A stretch of DNA of 64,000 nt, from assembly GCA_963921355.3 (NCBI GenBank), contig OZ001190.1, positions 2,604,001 to 2,668,000 on the forward strand. The letters run 5' to 3'. The DNA is from CAWUEZ02 sp963921355 (GTDB lineage Bacteria > Pseudomonadota > Alphaproteobacteria > Thalassobaculales > Thalassobaculaceae). Positions 15,624 through 25,004 of the stretch are shown here, one piece after another. The notes beneath the pieces were generated by a model. The model made no database searches, was not told where the DNA came from, and saw nothing but the letters and a program-made list of their open reading frames with translations. Within the stretch, counting starts at the first letter, position 1; each line of letters begins with the position of its first letter. The translations under genes and the position numbers were made by a program.

Positions 15624-16700
15624 ATGACCAATCGAGTTCTGTCCGGCGTGTCGCGCCGGTCGTTTCTGGCCGGCACCGGCGCGGTGGCCGCCGGGCTGAC
15701 GTTTTCGCGCGGCGGCGCCTTCGCGGCCGAAGACAAGGCCGTGAACTTCTACAACTGGGACACTTATATCGGTGAGACGACGCTGGACGACTTCAAGTCG
15801 GCGACCGGCGTCGAGGTCACCATGGACCTGTTCGCCGACAACGCGGAACTCTTCGCCAAGCTGAAGGGCGGCAATCCCGGCTATGACGTGATCGTTCCTT
15901 CGAACGACTACGTCGAGCGCATGGTGGCCGCGAACATGCTGACCAAGCTCGATCACGCGAAGATCCCGAACATCGCCAACATCGACCCCGCCTTCATGAA
16001 CCCGGCCCATGATCCGGGGCGGGTCTACTCGCTGCCCTATATGTGGGGGACGATCGGGATCGGCTATCGCAAGAGCCGGGTCGACGGTGTGCCGGACAGC
16101 TGGCAGTGGCTGTATGACAGCGACAAGTACGCCGGCAAGATCGCACTGCTCGCGGAACCGACGACAGTGCTGCAGATCGCCTGCAAGTATCTCGGCTACC
16201 CGCTCAACGAGAGCGATCCGGCGAAGCTGGAGCAGGCCGCCGAGATGATCATCCGTCAGAAGCCGAACATCCGTGTCTTTGCCGAAGACAACGGCCAGGA
16301 TCTTCTGTTGTCGGGCGAGGTCGATCTGACCATGGAATGGAACGGCGACATGCTCCAGGTGATGGAAGAGGATGACGACCTGTCCTACGTGGTCCCGAAA
16401 GAAGGCGGACTGCTGTGGGAGGACACCCTGGCGATTCCGGTCGGCGCGCCGCACCCGAACAATGCGCACGCCTTCATCAACTACGTTCTGGATGCCGAGG
16501 CCGGGGCCGCAATTGCCGACTTCATCCAGTACGCCACGCCGAATTCCGCGGCCAAGGCGCTGATGTCGGCGGACTACACCGGCAACCCGGCGATCTTCCC
16601 ATCGGACGAGACCATCAAGAGCAGCGAGGTCGCGATCTACCAGGGACCCGACTACAGCCAGCTGATCGATCGGCTCTGGACCCGGATCGGGGCTGCATAA
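15624..16700 (+). CDS. potD: Polyamine ABC transporter periplasmic binding protein (PotD/PotF type)
   Basis: Periplasmic spermidine/putrescine-binding protein, 358 residues. The N-terminus carries a twin-arginine signal, SRRSFLAGTGAVAAGLTF, with cleavage near AFAAEDK, so it is probably exported folded. The mature part shows the PotD/PotF landmarks VNFYNWDTYIGETTL, YDVIVPSNDYVERM, LPYMWGTIGIGYRKS and LTMEWNGDM. The start is the ATG at 15624 with CAGGGGG upstream. It is the first gene of potDBCA; the two permeases and the ATPase follow with gaps of 47, 3 and 24 bases. Confidence 0.92.
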   Translation: MTNRVLSGVSRRSFLAGTGAVAAGLTFSRGGAFAAEDKAVNFYNWDTYIGETTLDDFKSATGVEVTMDLFADNAELFAKLKGGNPGYDVIVPSNDYVERMVAANMLTKLDHAKIPNIANIDPAFMNPAHDPGRVYSLPYMWGTIGIGYRKSRVDGVPDSWQWLYDSDKYAGKIALLAEPTTVLQIACKYLGYPLNESDPAKLEQAAEMIIRQKPNIRVFAEDNGQDLLLSGEVDLTMEWNGDMLQVMEEDDDLSYVVPKEGGLLWEDTLAIPVGAPHPNNAHAFINYVLDAEAGAAIADFIQYATPNSAAKALMSADYTGNPAIFPSDETIKSSEVAIYQGPDYSQLIDRLWTRIGAA

Positions 16701-16747
16701 CCTTCGACCGGCGCATGCGCTGAAACACCGTGCAGGGGCGGTGAGGC

Positions 16748-17659
16748 ATGGAATCCTGGCGGCGGAACCGGTTGGTGTTCTGGCTCGTCGGCCTTGGTCC
16801 GACGGTCTGGCTGACCGGTTTCTTCCTGATCCCGCTGACCGTGGTCTGGCTGTACAGCTTTGCCGAACTGCGGGGCGTGGTCGGCATGGAGATCACGGGA
16901 ACGTTATCGAACTACGCCCGGGCCCTCGATCCGCTCTATCTGGAGGTCTTCGTCAAGTCGCTGCTGTTCGCCGGCCTGACGACGGCGGTCGCGTTGGTGG
17001 CCGGCTTTCCGGTTGCGCTCGCCATCGTGTTCGCGCCGGCCCGCTGGCGGCCGATCCTGCTGTTGCTCGTGATCCTGCCGTTCTGGACCAACCTCCTGAT
17101 CCGAACCTACGCGCTGATCGCGGTTCTGCGGACCCGGGGCTTCGTCAACTTCTCCCTCGAATGGCTCTGGGAGCAGTCGAACACCGTTCTAGCGGTCCTG
17201 GGGCTCGGGTCATATCAGCTGCTGGGGGCGCGGTTCGAACCGCTCGAGCTGCTCTATAACAACACCGCCGTGGTCATCGGGCTGGTCTACGTGCACCTGC
17301 CGTTCATGGTGCTGCCGCTTTACGCCGCCCTCGAGCGGCTTGACCGGTCCCTGATCGAGGCGGCGCTCGATCTCGGGGCGTCCCAATGGCGGGCGTTCCT
17401 GACGGTGGTTGTGCCCCTGTCCCTGCCCGGGATCATCTCCGGCGCCATTCTGGTCTTCATTCCGGCACTCGGGTCGTTCCTGACCCCCGATCTGCTCGGG
17501 GGTACCGACAGTCAGATGATCGCCAATGTCATCGAGCGCCAGTTCAAGGGCGCGAACGACTGGCCGTTCGGCGCCGCGCTGTCCTTCCTGCTGATGTACC
17601 TGACCTTCGCCGCGCTGGTGCTCCGCGCGGTCTGGGGTCGCGAGCGGGGGGAGGTCTGA
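16748..17659 (+). CDS. potB: Polyamine ABC transporter permease (PotB type)
   Basis: Inner-membrane permease, 303 residues, with six expected hydrophobic segments starting at WLTGFFLIPLTVVWLYSF. The cytoplasmic coupling loop EAALDLGASQWRAFLTVVVP carries the EAA signature that docks on the ATPase. LLLVILPFWTNLLIRTYA is typical of PotB/PotH. It forms a heterodimer with the next gene product and works with the twin-arginine-exported binding protein. Confidence 0.92.
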   Translation: MESWRRNRLVFWLVGLGPTVWLTGFFLIPLTVVWLYSFAELRGVVGMEITGTLSNYARALDPLYLEVFVKSLLFAGLTTAVALVAGFPVALAIVFAPARWRPILLLLVILPFWTNLLIRTYALIAVLRTRGFVNFSLEWLWEQSNTVLAVLGLGSYQLLGARFEPLELLYNNTAVVIGLVYVHLPFMVLPLYAALERLDRSLIEAALDLGASQWRAFLTVVVPLSLPGIISGAILVFIPALGSFLTPDLLGGTDSQMIANVIERQFKGANDWPFGAALSFLLMYLTFAALVLRAVWGRERGEV

Positions 17660-17662
17660 ACC

Positions 17663-18493
17663 ATGGCGTCGGATCCGATCGGACCGCTGGAGTACACGCG
17701 CCGGACCTGGATGCGGCTGACGCTGCTGGCGACCTTCGTGTTTCTCTATGCCCCGATCGTGACCCTGATCGCCTTCAGCTTCAACGACAGCCGCCGGAAC
17801 ATCGTCTGGCGCGGATTCACCCTAAAATACTACGAGAAGGCGCTGGCCAATTCGGAGTTGATCCAGGCCTTCGTGAACTCGCTCACCATCGCGTTCGTCT
17901 CGACCATCATCTCGACCATCCTCGGCGCGCTCACCGCTTTGCTGCTGTGGCGGTTCCGGTTTCCCGGCAGAGGGGCCTATGAGGGCGCGATGGCCTTGCC
18001 GATCGTGATTCCCGAGATCTGCATGGGGGTCGCGATGATGGTGTTCTTCTCCAATGTCGGCTGGCCGAGCGGTCTGCCTTGGCCGTTGTCGCTGGGGTCG
18101 ATCATCATCGCGCATGTGTCGTTCAGCTTTCCGTTCGTGGCGGTCGTCGTGCGCGCCCGGCTGGCCGGATTCAATCGGGAGCTGGCTGAAGCCGCGCAGG
18201 ATCTCGGCGCCAGCGAGTGGCGGGTCTTCGTCGACGTCATGGTGCCGTTCATGCGCCCAGGTTTGGTCGCCGGCGCGCTGCTCGCCTTCACCCTGTCATT
18301 GGATGACTTCGTGATCACGTTCTTCACCTCCGGACCGGACACGGTGACCTTCCCAGTGAAGGTCTATTCCATGGTCCGGTTCTCCGTGACGCCCGAGGTG
18401 AATGCCGCCTCGACGGTTCTGATCGTCCTCACCATCATGCTGACCGCGGCGGCCCTCTGGCTGCAGCACCGCAGCGGGGAGGGGCGCTCATGA
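17663..18493 (+). CDS. potC: Polyamine ABC transporter permease (PotC type)
   Basis: Second permease subunit, 276 residues. First membrane segment LTLLATFVFLYAPIVTLIAFSFN is typical of PotC/PotI; the coupling loop EAAQDLGASEWRVFVDVMVP carries the EAA signature. LSLDDFVITFFTSGP, a PotC hallmark, lies near the C-terminus. It starts three bases behind potB, so translation is probably coupled. Confidence 0.92.
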   Translation: MASDPIGPLEYTRRTWMRLTLLATFVFLYAPIVTLIAFSFNDSRRNIVWRGFTLKYYEKALANSELIQAFVNSLTIAFVSTIISTILGALTALLLWRFRFPGRGAYEGAMALPIVIPEICMGVAMMVFFSNVGWPSGLPWPLSLGSIIIAHVSFSFPFVAVVVRARLAGFNRELAEAAQDLGASEWRVFVDVMVPFMRPGLVAGALLAFTLSLDDFVITFFTSGPDTVTFPVKVYSMVRFSVTPEVNAASTVLIVLTIMLTAAALWLQHRSGEGRS

Positions 18494-18517
18494 ACCGACC
18501 GACCCGGGAGAGCCCGT

Positions 18518-19618
18518 GTGACTGACACGCCGATCATTGAGATCTCCGGTCTCGGCAAGCGGTTCGGGTCGATCGACGCGGTCTCGGACGTCAACCTGAC
18601 AGTCGAGCGCGGCGAATTCTTTGCCCTGCTCGGGCCGTCCGGCTGCGGCAAGACGACTCTGCTGCGGATGCTGGCGGGCCTGGAACTGCCGACCGTCGGC
18701 ACCATCCGGATCGACGGCCAGGACATGTCGCTGGTTCCGGCCAACAAGCGCCCGGTCAACATGGTCTTCCAGTCCTATGCGGTGTTTCCCCACATGTCCG
18801 TGCTCGACAACGTCGGCTATGGCCTGCGGGTCGACGGATTGCAGCGGAGCGAGATCCGTGACCGGGCGGAGCAGGCGCTGGAGCTCGTGAAGCTTGGCGG
18901 TTACGGGGCGCGCCGGTCGGATCAGCTTTCCGGGGGGCAACGCCAGCGGGTGGCCCTGGCGCGGGCTCTGGTCAAGCAACCGAAGGTCCTGTTGCTCGAC
19001 GAGCCACTGTCCGCTCTGGATGCCAAGCTGCGAGAAGCGATGCGGCTTGAACTGGTCAACCTCCAGGAGACCGTCGGGGTTACCTTCGTCATCGTCACCC
19101 ACGACCAGTCCGAGGCCCTGTCCATGGCGAGCAAGATCGCCGTGATGGACCGGGGGCGGGTCCAGCAGATCGCCCCGCCGGCGGAACTCTATGAGTTCCC
19201 GGCCAGCCGCTTTGTCGCCGACTTCATCGGGTCGGTGAACCTGATCGAGGCCACGGTCCGGTCGGCCCAGAACGGTGTCCTCCAGCTCGACTGCCCGGGA
19301 TTCGACCGCCCGGTGGTGATCGAGCAACCGACATCGATCCCGGTCGGCTCGACCGGTTGGCTGGCGTTGCGGCCGGAGAAGATCGAGATTTCGAAGACAC
19401 CGGCGGACGGCAAGGAGGCCAACACCGTGTCCGGTGTCGTCGAGGAGATCACCTATCTCGGCGAGACATCGATCTACCATGTTCGGGTTTCGCCCGATCT
19501 GCCGATGGTCAAGGTCTCCAGCGCCAATCTGGACCGGGTCACCCGTCAGGCGTTCACCTGGGAGGATCAGGTGTATCTGACCTGGACACCGGCCTGCGGC
19601 GTCGTGCTGGATCGGTGA
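18518..19618 (+). CDS. potA: Polyamine ABC transporter ATPase (PotA type)
   Basis: ATP-binding subunit, 366 residues. Walker A GPSGCGKTT, Q-loop FQSYAVFPHM, signature LSGGQRQRVALARAL, Walker B VLLLDEPLSALD and switch histidine IVTHDQSEAL are all intact. A C-terminal regulatory TOBE-like domain follows (VDFIGSVNLIEATV to QVYLTWTP). The start is a GTG with GGAGAG about five bases upstream. Its last bases overlap the GTG of the following hydrolase gene. Confidence 0.92.
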   Translation: MTDTPIIEISGLGKRFGSIDAVSDVNLTVERGEFFALLGPSGCGKTTLLRMLAGLELPTVGTIRIDGQDMSLVPANKRPVNMVFQSYAVFPHMSVLDNVGYGLRVDGLQRSEIRDRAEQALELVKLGGYGARRSDQLSGGQRQRVALARALVKQPKVLLLDEPLSALDAKLREAMRLELVNLQETVGVTFVIVTHDQSEALSMASKIAVMDRGRVQQIAPPAELYEFPASRFVADFIGSVNLIEATVRSAQNGVLQLDCPGFDRPVVIEQPTSIPVGSTGWLALRPEKIEISKTPADGKEANTVSGVVEEITYLGETSIYHVRVSPDLPMVKVSSANLDRVTRQAFTWEDQVYLTWTPACGVVLDR

Positions 19619-20571
19619 GCGTGGCCGAGACGATTGCCGATGCCGGTGGCGACGTCCGGTGGTTGGAACGGTCCGGGGGCGTTCGGCTGCGCTATGCCGT
19701 GTTCGGACCGCCGGGGGCGCAGGGCTGGTGCGTCCTGCTTCCGGGCTACACCGAATTCATCGAAAAGCACCTCGAGACCGTCGCGGATCTGCGTCGCCGG
19801 GACTTTGGGGTTGTTACCTTGGACTGGCGTGGCCAGGGCTTGTCGTCGCGGGCACTGGCCGATCGCTCAAAAGGCCATGTGATCGACTTCAGCGAGCATC
19901 TGTCGGATCTGGACGCGGTCACGTCCGATGCCGGGATCGCGGGGAGCGGACCGGCCACCGTCCTGGGGCACTCCATGGGGGGGCACCTGGCCCTTCGGTT
20001 CTGCGCAAACCGTCCGGGCGAGGTCCGGCGCGCGGTCTTCGTAGCACCGATGCTGGGCGTCACCCAGATCCAGACCGCCGGCCTCATGCTGGTCGAGGCT
20101 CTCTGCGGGCTCGGTCTCGCCGGCCGCTACATTTTCGGCGGTAAACCCTACGGCCCTGAGCGGCGCGTTTTTGAGGGCAACCGCCTGACCTCCGACCGCG
20201 CCAGGTTCGAACGATTGCACCGGCTGATCGACGCCGACCGGGATCTGGCGGTGGCCGACCCGACCATGGGCTGGGTGCGGGCCGCCATGCGGTCGATCGC
20301 CGAGATCCGGCGCCCGGGATGGATGGAGGCGATCGCCACGCCGTTGCTGATCGCCATCGCCGGCCAGGACCGTATCGTCGACAACGCGGCGATCGAAGCA
20401 TCCCTGGCGCGGCTGCCCGACGCCCGGGTCACCCGGCTGACCGACGCCCGCCATGAGATCCTCGGCGAAACCGATGCGATCCGGGCCGATTTCTGGCGCG
20501 AGGTCGATGCTTTCCTGGGCACCGACCCCCCGACGCCAGGACAGAACGATGAGAGTCTTGGCGCGGTGTAG
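19615..20571 (+). CDS. Alpha/beta hydrolase, monoacylglycerol lipase/lysophospholipase-like
   Basis: Serine hydrolase of about 318 residues. The oxyanion strand VLLPGYTEFIEKHLET, the DWRGQGLS loop, the nucleophile elbow VLGHSMGGHLAL, a late acid in IAGQDRIVDN and a histidine in DARHEILGE give the full triad layout of the PldB/MGL group. The substrate is unknown, and a role in lipid or ester hydrolysis is only a family inference. The GTG at 19615 overlaps the stop of potA, indicating coupling; another GTG at 19621 is equally possible. Its place at the end of the pot operon is unexplained. Confidence 0.8.
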   Translation: MSVAETIADAGGDVRWLERSGGVRLRYAVFGPPGAQGWCVLLPGYTEFIEKHLETVADLRRRDFGVVTLDWRGQGLSSRALADRSKGHVIDFSEHLSDLDAVTSDAGIAGSGPATVLGHSMGGHLALRFCANRPGEVRRAVFVAPMLGVTQIQTAGLMLVEALCGLGLAGRYIFGGKPYGPERRVFEGNRLTSDRARFERLHRLIDADRDLAVADPTMGWVRAAMRSIAEIRRPGWMEAIATPLLIAIAGQDRIVDNAAIEASLARLPDARVTRLTDARHEILGETDAIRADFWREVDAFLGTDPPTPGQNDESLGAV

Positions 20572-20685
20572 CCGTTTGAAATCGCTTGTGTCGGTCGCCT
20601 GGACGGTCCGCTTGGCCTTGGTTCCTCGTCCCTCTAGGATACGTCGTTCGGCACGACACCGGCCCGGGGTTCGCTGGAGGACCGC

Positions 20686-20865
20686 ATGCTGCTCATCGAG
20701 AAGATCATGGCCGCCTTCGCGAACCTGATCGCGGTTGATCTGATGAAGCTCGACTCCGAAGACGTGGCGCGCGCCCGTCGCGCCCATCTCGGGGAAAAAG
20801 ACGTGGTGAACGGGCCGGCCCCCGACCAGGATGACCGCCAGGTCGTGGTCCGTTTCGGACGCTGA
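20686..20865 (+). CDS. Small hypothetical protein, 59 residues, upstream of aguB
   Basis: I do not recognise this protein. ATG at 20686 is preceded by GGAGG at six bases' distance, a strong site. The product begins MLLIEKIMAAFANLIAVDLM, a hydrophobic or amphipathic helix, and continues into a charged tail (EDVARARRAHLGEKD, DQDDRQVVVRFGR). It stops seven bases before the aguB ATG, so the two are probably cotranslated. The coding frame keeps G/C-rich third positions. Its role is unknown; linkage to the amidase is the only clue. Confidence 0.6.
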   Translation: MLLIEKIMAAFANLIAVDLMKLDSEDVARARRAHLGEKDVVNGPAPDQDDRQVVVRFGR

Positions 20866-20872
20866 CACCCCC

Positions 20873-21751
20873 ATGCGTGCGGTTACCGTCGCCGCGACCC
20901 AGATGGCCTGCGGGCCGGAGCCGGCGGCCAATCTGGACAAGGCGGAGTCCCTGGTTCGTATGGCCGCCGACCGCGGCGCGACGCTGGTCGTTCTGCAGGA
21001 GCTCTTCGAGACACCGTATTTCTGCAAGGACCAGGATGCGGCGCATTTCGCGCTGGCGCGCCCGGTCGAGGGAAATCCGGTGATCGACCGGTTCGCGGAC
21101 CTTGCCCGGGAGCTGTCGGTGGTGCTGCCGATCAGCTTTTTCGAGCGGGCCAACAACGCCCACTTCAACAGCCTGGTGGTGATCGATGCCGACGGCCGGG
21201 TGCTGGACCTCTATCGCAAGACCCACATTCCGGACGGGCCCGGCTACCAGGAGAAGTTCTACTTCACGCCGGGCGACACCGGGTTCCGGGTCTGGGACAC
21301 CGCCGCGGGCCGGCTCGGCTGCGCCGTGTGCTGGGACCAGTGGTTCCCGGAAACGGCCAGGGCCCTTGCCCTGATGGGGGCGGAGGTCCTGGTCTATCCG
21401 ACGGCGATCGGCAGCGAGCCGCCGCCGGCGCCGCCCGTCGACAGCTCGGCCCACTGGCAGCGGGTCATGCAGGGCCATGCCGCGGCCAATCTGGTGCCGG
21501 TCATCGCATCCAACCGGGTGGGCCATGAGGTCGGGTCGCAATCGGCGATCACCTTTTACGGCCGGTCTTTCATCGCCGATGAGACCGGCGCCGTCGTTGC
21601 CGAGGCGGGAGAAGAGGACGGCGCGATCCTCACCGCTACCTTTGATCTGGACGCGGTGCGGGAGCGGCGCCTCGGGTGGGGGCTGTTTCGCGACCGACGG
21701 CCTGAGCTGTATGGCGCGCTGGCGACAGCCGATGGCGGTGTCAGCCGGTAA
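20873..21751 (+). CDS. aguB: N-carbamoylputrescine amidase
   Basis: Carbon-nitrogen hydrolase of the nitrilase superfamily, 292 residues, AguB type. It hydrolyses N-carbamoylputrescine to putrescine, CO2 and ammonia, the last step of the agmatine route. The catalytic set is visible: Glu43 in VVLQELFETPYF, Lys116 in YRKTHIPDGPGYQEKFYF and Cys153 in GCAVCWDQWFPE. The FYF-PGDTGF and WDQWFPE motifs are strong AguB markers. No agmatine deiminase (AguA) lies in the window. It follows a 59-residue gene and its end overlaps the convergent chrA gene by 11 bases. Confidence 0.92.
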   Translation: MRAVTVAATQMACGPEPAANLDKAESLVRMAADRGATLVVLQELFETPYFCKDQDAAHFALARPVEGNPVIDRFADLARELSVVLPISFFERANNAHFNSLVVIDADGRVLDLYRKTHIPDGPGYQEKFYFTPGDTGFRVWDTAAGRLGCAVCWDQWFPETARALALMGAEVLVYPTAIGSEPPPAPPVDSSAHWQRVMQGHAAANLVPVIASNRVGHEVGSQSAITFYGRSFIADETGAVVAEAGEEDGAILTATFDLDAVRERRLGWGLFRDRRPELYGALATADGGVSR

Positions 21752-22967
21752 CCGTGCCCACCAGCGCCCCGGCGGCGGCGAATCCGACCACGACGGCCCA
21801 TGGCGGCGCCTTCCAGACAGCCAGCAGCAGATAGGCGAATACAGCGGCTGCGACATCGATCGGCCCGGAGATGGCCGCGGTCGCCACCGGGTCGTAGAGC
21901 ACGGCAATCAGCAGGCCGACGACGGCCGCGTTGACGCCGGCAAAGGCCGCCCGCGCCGGGCTCCAGGCCCGCAATCTGTCCCAGAACGGCAAGGCGCCGA
22001 ACAGCAGCAGGGTGGCGGGGATGAAGATCGCGATCAGGGCAATGAGACCACCGAGAACCCCGCCGGGTGGCGGGCTGGCTGCCGTTCCCAGGAACGCGGC
22101 AAAGGTGAAGAGAGGGCCCGGGACCGCCTGAGCCAGGCCGTACCCGGCCAGGAAGGCATCCCGATCGATTAGCCCGGTCTCCACGGTGTCGGCTTCGAGC
22201 AGCGGCAGGACCACGTGCCCGCCGCCGAAAACCAGCATGCCGGCCCGATAGGCCGCATCGGCGATCGTCAGAAACTCGGGGACGGTCTGAACCGCCGGCA
22301 AGGCCAGGAGAACGACGGCGACCACCAGCATCGCCGCGCCGACAGCCGGTGGAATGGCGATTGACAGGGGCCCGCGCGAACCGTCGGCGGCGGGAACCGT
22401 TCGGCATAGGATCAGCCCGGCGACCGCGCCGAGGGCAATCGCACCGAGCTGCCCCAGGATGCCCGGAACCGTCAGCGCCAGCGCCGCGCCGGCCGCCAGA
22501 ATGGTCGCCCGGATGGGGTCGGGGGCGAGGGTCGTCGCCATCTGGCGGACCGCCTGGGCGACGACGGCGACCGCCACCAGCTTCAGGCCGCTGATCGCCA
22601 TGGCGGCAGCGGCACTCTGGCCGGCGACCGCCACCACGCCATAGCCGGCCAGGATCATCAGGATTGCCGACGGCATGGTGAAGGCCAGCCAGGCGGCAAC
22701 GGCCCCCCAGGTGCCGGCGCGCCGCGCCCCGAGCGCCATGCCGACCTGGCTCGACGCCGGGCCGGGCAGGAACTGGCACAGGGCGACGAGGTCAGCGTAG
22801 GCGGCGTCGTCTAACCAGCGCCGGCGTTCGACGAACTCGGTTCGGAAATAGCCGATATGGGCGACAGGGCCGCCGAAGGCCGTGAACCCCAATCGCAGAA
22901 ACGCGTCGAACACCTCCACAACCGTGCCTCTGGTCGCGGTCGGTGGGGGAGTTGCCAGATCAGCCAT
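21741..22967 (-). CDS. chrA: Chromate transporter, two-domain ChrA
   Basis: Inner-membrane CHR-family transporter, 408 residues, the long fused form. The N-half shows LGFTAFGGPVAHIGYFRTEF and the C-half repeats the signature in altered form (MLVFGGGHVVLPLLEAD). FLPGPASSQVGMALG and LAQAVPGPLFTFAAFLG are paired equivalents in the two halves. ChrA exports chromate, or imports sulfate-like anions, by proton motive force; the true substrate cannot be told from sequence. It overlaps the end of aguB. Confidence 0.9.
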   Translation of the reverse strand: MADLATPPPTATRGTVVEVFDAFLRLGFTAFGGPVAHIGYFRTEFVERRRWLDDAAYADLVALCQFLPGPASSQVGMALGARRAGTWGAVAAWLAFTMPSAILMILAGYGVVAVAGQSAAAAMAISGLKLVAVAVVAQAVRQMATTLAPDPIRATILAAGAALALTVPGILGQLGAIALGAVAGLILCRTVPAADGSRGPLSIAIPPAVGAAMLVVAVVLLALPAVQTVPEFLTIADAAYRAGMLVFGGGHVVLPLLEADTVETGLIDRDAFLAGYGLAQAVPGPLFTFAAFLGTAASPPPGGVLGGLIALIAIFIPATLLLFGALPFWDRLRAWSPARAAFAGVNAAVVGLLIAVLYDPVATAAISGPIDVAAAVFAYLLLAVWKAPPWAVVVGFAAAGALVGTVTG

Positions 22968-23074
22968 GGATTGCTCCGGTTCTCGACCGCCGCTCGTCCA
23001 GCGCTTGCCTGTTGGGAAGGGCAGGGCAAGATAGCCGCCAGACTAGCCAACGAAAAGACGGATTGGAGGAGAAC

Positions 23075-23875
23075 ATGGCCGGACGGCTGGACGGCAAGGT
23101 CGCGATCGTCACCGGCGCCGGATCCATCGGCCCGGGATGGGGCAACGGCAAGGCCACGTCTGTCCTGTTTGCCCGCGAGGGCGCCAAGGTCGTCTGCCTC
23201 GACATCAATGGCGATGCCGCCGCGGAGACACAGGCCTTGATCGTCGACGAAGGCGGCGACGCGATCGCCGTGACCTGTGACGTCGCCAGCAGGGACGCGG
23301 TCGAATCGGCGGTCGCCGCGGCACAGGAGCGGTTCGGGCGGATCGACGTTCTGCACCACAACGTCGGCATCGCCGTCGTCGGCGGGCCGGTCGAGATCGA
23401 CGAACCAGAGTGGGACCGGGTCACGGACATCAACCTGAAAAGCGCGTATCTGGTCACCCGGTCCGTGCTGCCGGTCATGGAGGCGGGGGGCAGCGGCGCG
23501 ATCGTGTTCACGTCCTCGATTGCGGGGATCCGCCATACCGGCGTGGACTACGTCACCTACAGCACGACGAAAGGGGCGCTCATCCCGTTCTCCCGATCGA
23601 TCGCGTTGCAGTACGCCAAGCGCGGCATCCGATCGAACTGCGTCCTGCCAGGGTTGATGAACACCCCGATGATCTATGCCGGCCTGCCGGACGCCTATGC
23701 CGAGGGCGACCATGATGAGATGGTCCGCATCCGCAGCGAACAATGCCCGATGGGTCGGATGGGGGACGCCTGGGACGTGGCGCGTGCGGTTCTCTTCATG
23801 GCGTCAGACGAAGCCCAATACATCACCGCGACCGAGCTGGTCGTCGACGGCGGCATCACCGCCAAGTTCGCGTGA
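23075..23875 (+). CDS. SDR-family oxidoreductase with extended glycine loop
   Basis: Short-chain dehydrogenase, 266 residues. The cofactor loop reads VTGAGSIGPGWGNGKA, about five residues longer than the classical TGxxxGxG, followed by VVCLDIN, whose aspartate favours NAD(H). Catalytic residues: Ser in FTSSIAG, and Tyr and Lys in YSTTKGAL. LPGLMNTPMI and ITATELVVDGG complete the fold. The start is the ATG at 23075 with GGAGG. A paralogue with the same loop lies at 45927-46721. The substrate is unknown. Confidence 0.88.
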   Translation: MAGRLDGKVAIVTGAGSIGPGWGNGKATSVLFAREGAKVVCLDINGDAAAETQALIVDEGGDAIAVTCDVASRDAVESAVAAAQERFGRIDVLHHNVGIAVVGGPVEIDEPEWDRVTDINLKSAYLVTRSVLPVMEAGGSGAIVFTSSIAGIRHTGVDYVTYSTTKGALIPFSRSIALQYAKRGIRSNCVLPGLMNTPMIYAGLPDAYAEGDHDEMVRIRSEQCPMGRMGDAWDVARAVLFMASDEAQYITATELVVDGGITAKFA

Positions 23876-23957
23876 CCGGGTCCTTGACGCGCCGACACCG
23901 GGGCGCCATGTCCGCCGGCAGACGGGTGGTCCAGTGCCGCCTGAAACGGAGGATCTG

Positions 23958-24986
23958 ATGTCTCTGCGCCGTTGGACGCTCATTGCTGTTCTGGGCCTCG
24001 GTCTCGGCATGGCCTCGGCGCCGCCCGCCGAGGCCGCCCAGATCAACAGCGGGATCTGGACCGGCGACGCCTATGTCGACAACAACGGCCGCTTCCGGCA
24101 ATGCGTGATCACCGGCGATTATCCGGGCGAACCGGATCTCGGTTTCGGCATCGACGCTGCAGGCGTCTTCGAGGTGTTTCTGCGCGACCCTACCTGGACC
24201 CTCACACCCGGTGGAATCGAACAGATCACCATTCAGATCGATGATGGTGAGGCGATCACCGGACCCTTTGAAGCCCTGAGCAGGAACGTTCTCGGCACCC
24301 GCCTGGTCGATCGACCGCAGTTGGTCGCGGGTTTCAAGGGCGGAAGCGTCGCCAGGATGAGCGGGTTCTTCGGGTCCAGGGAATTCAAGCTGACGGGAAC
24401 CGCCAAGGCGATCGGCGCGCTGGAAGCCTGTGTTTCCGGCGCGATGCGGGGCATTCAACGGCAGCAGCAGGTGGCAGTGAACCGCAACCGCCTGGCCGGC
24501 GTGGTGGGAGACGAGCTGTTCGCTCTCGGGCCCCGTGCCTTCGCTCTGCGCATTCTGATGGATCTGCCCCAGGATCAGTTCGTGATTCCGACCGATGTCG
24601 AGGAGGCGTCACAGCGGTGGCGCTCGGCGCTCGTGTGGAAAATACCGGTCGGTCTCGGGCGGGTGACCACCGTGTCGGGTGATCCAAGCGAAGAGGAACT
24701 GCGCTCGGCCCTCGTCGAGATGAAAGCGCCCACCTGCCGGGGTGAGCTGACGTCATTTGCCGACCTTCGCCTGCTGCCGGGGTCCGACAAGGTCGTGAAG
24801 CACGTCGAACTGCAGTGCTGGGACACCGGCAATGGAACCACCGCCATCGAGGCCATGACGTTTTATCCGCACAATACGGGCAACCTCCTGATGATCAGCC
24901 ACATCGCCGAAACCGAGGAGGCCGCGCGCACGGCGGATCTGATCTTCCTTCAGCAGATCGGTCGGGTTTCAGCCCGGCAACGTTGA
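23958..24986 (+). CDS. Exported protein of unknown function
   Basis: I do not recognise this 342-residue protein. It has a clear signal peptide (RRWTLIAVLGLGLGMASA, cleavage near AEAA). The mature part starts INSGIWTGDAYVDNNGRFRQC and looks mainly beta, with scattered cysteines (RQCVITGD, ALEACVSG, APTCRGEL, ELQCWDTG) that could form disulfides in the periplasm. The start is the ATG at 23958 with GGAGG upstream. It lies 82 bases behind the SDR gene and nearly meets a convergent gene. Confidence 0.65.
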   Translation: MSLRRWTLIAVLGLGLGMASAPPAEAAQINSGIWTGDAYVDNNGRFRQCVITGDYPGEPDLGFGIDAAGVFEVFLRDPTWTLTPGGIEQITIQIDDGEAITGPFEALSRNVLGTRLVDRPQLVAGFKGGSVARMSGFFGSREFKLTGTAKAIGALEACVSGAMRGIQRQQQVAVNRNRLAGVVGDELFALGPRAFALRILMDLPQDQFVIPTDVEEASQRWRSALVWKIPVGLGRVTTVSGDPSEEELRSALVEMKAPTCRGELTSFADLRLLPGSDKVVKHVELQCWDTGNGTTAIEAMTFYPHNTGNLLMISHIAETEEAARTADLIFLQQIGRVSARQR

Positions 24987-25004
24987 GGCTGCCCTGGATC
25001 TGAT

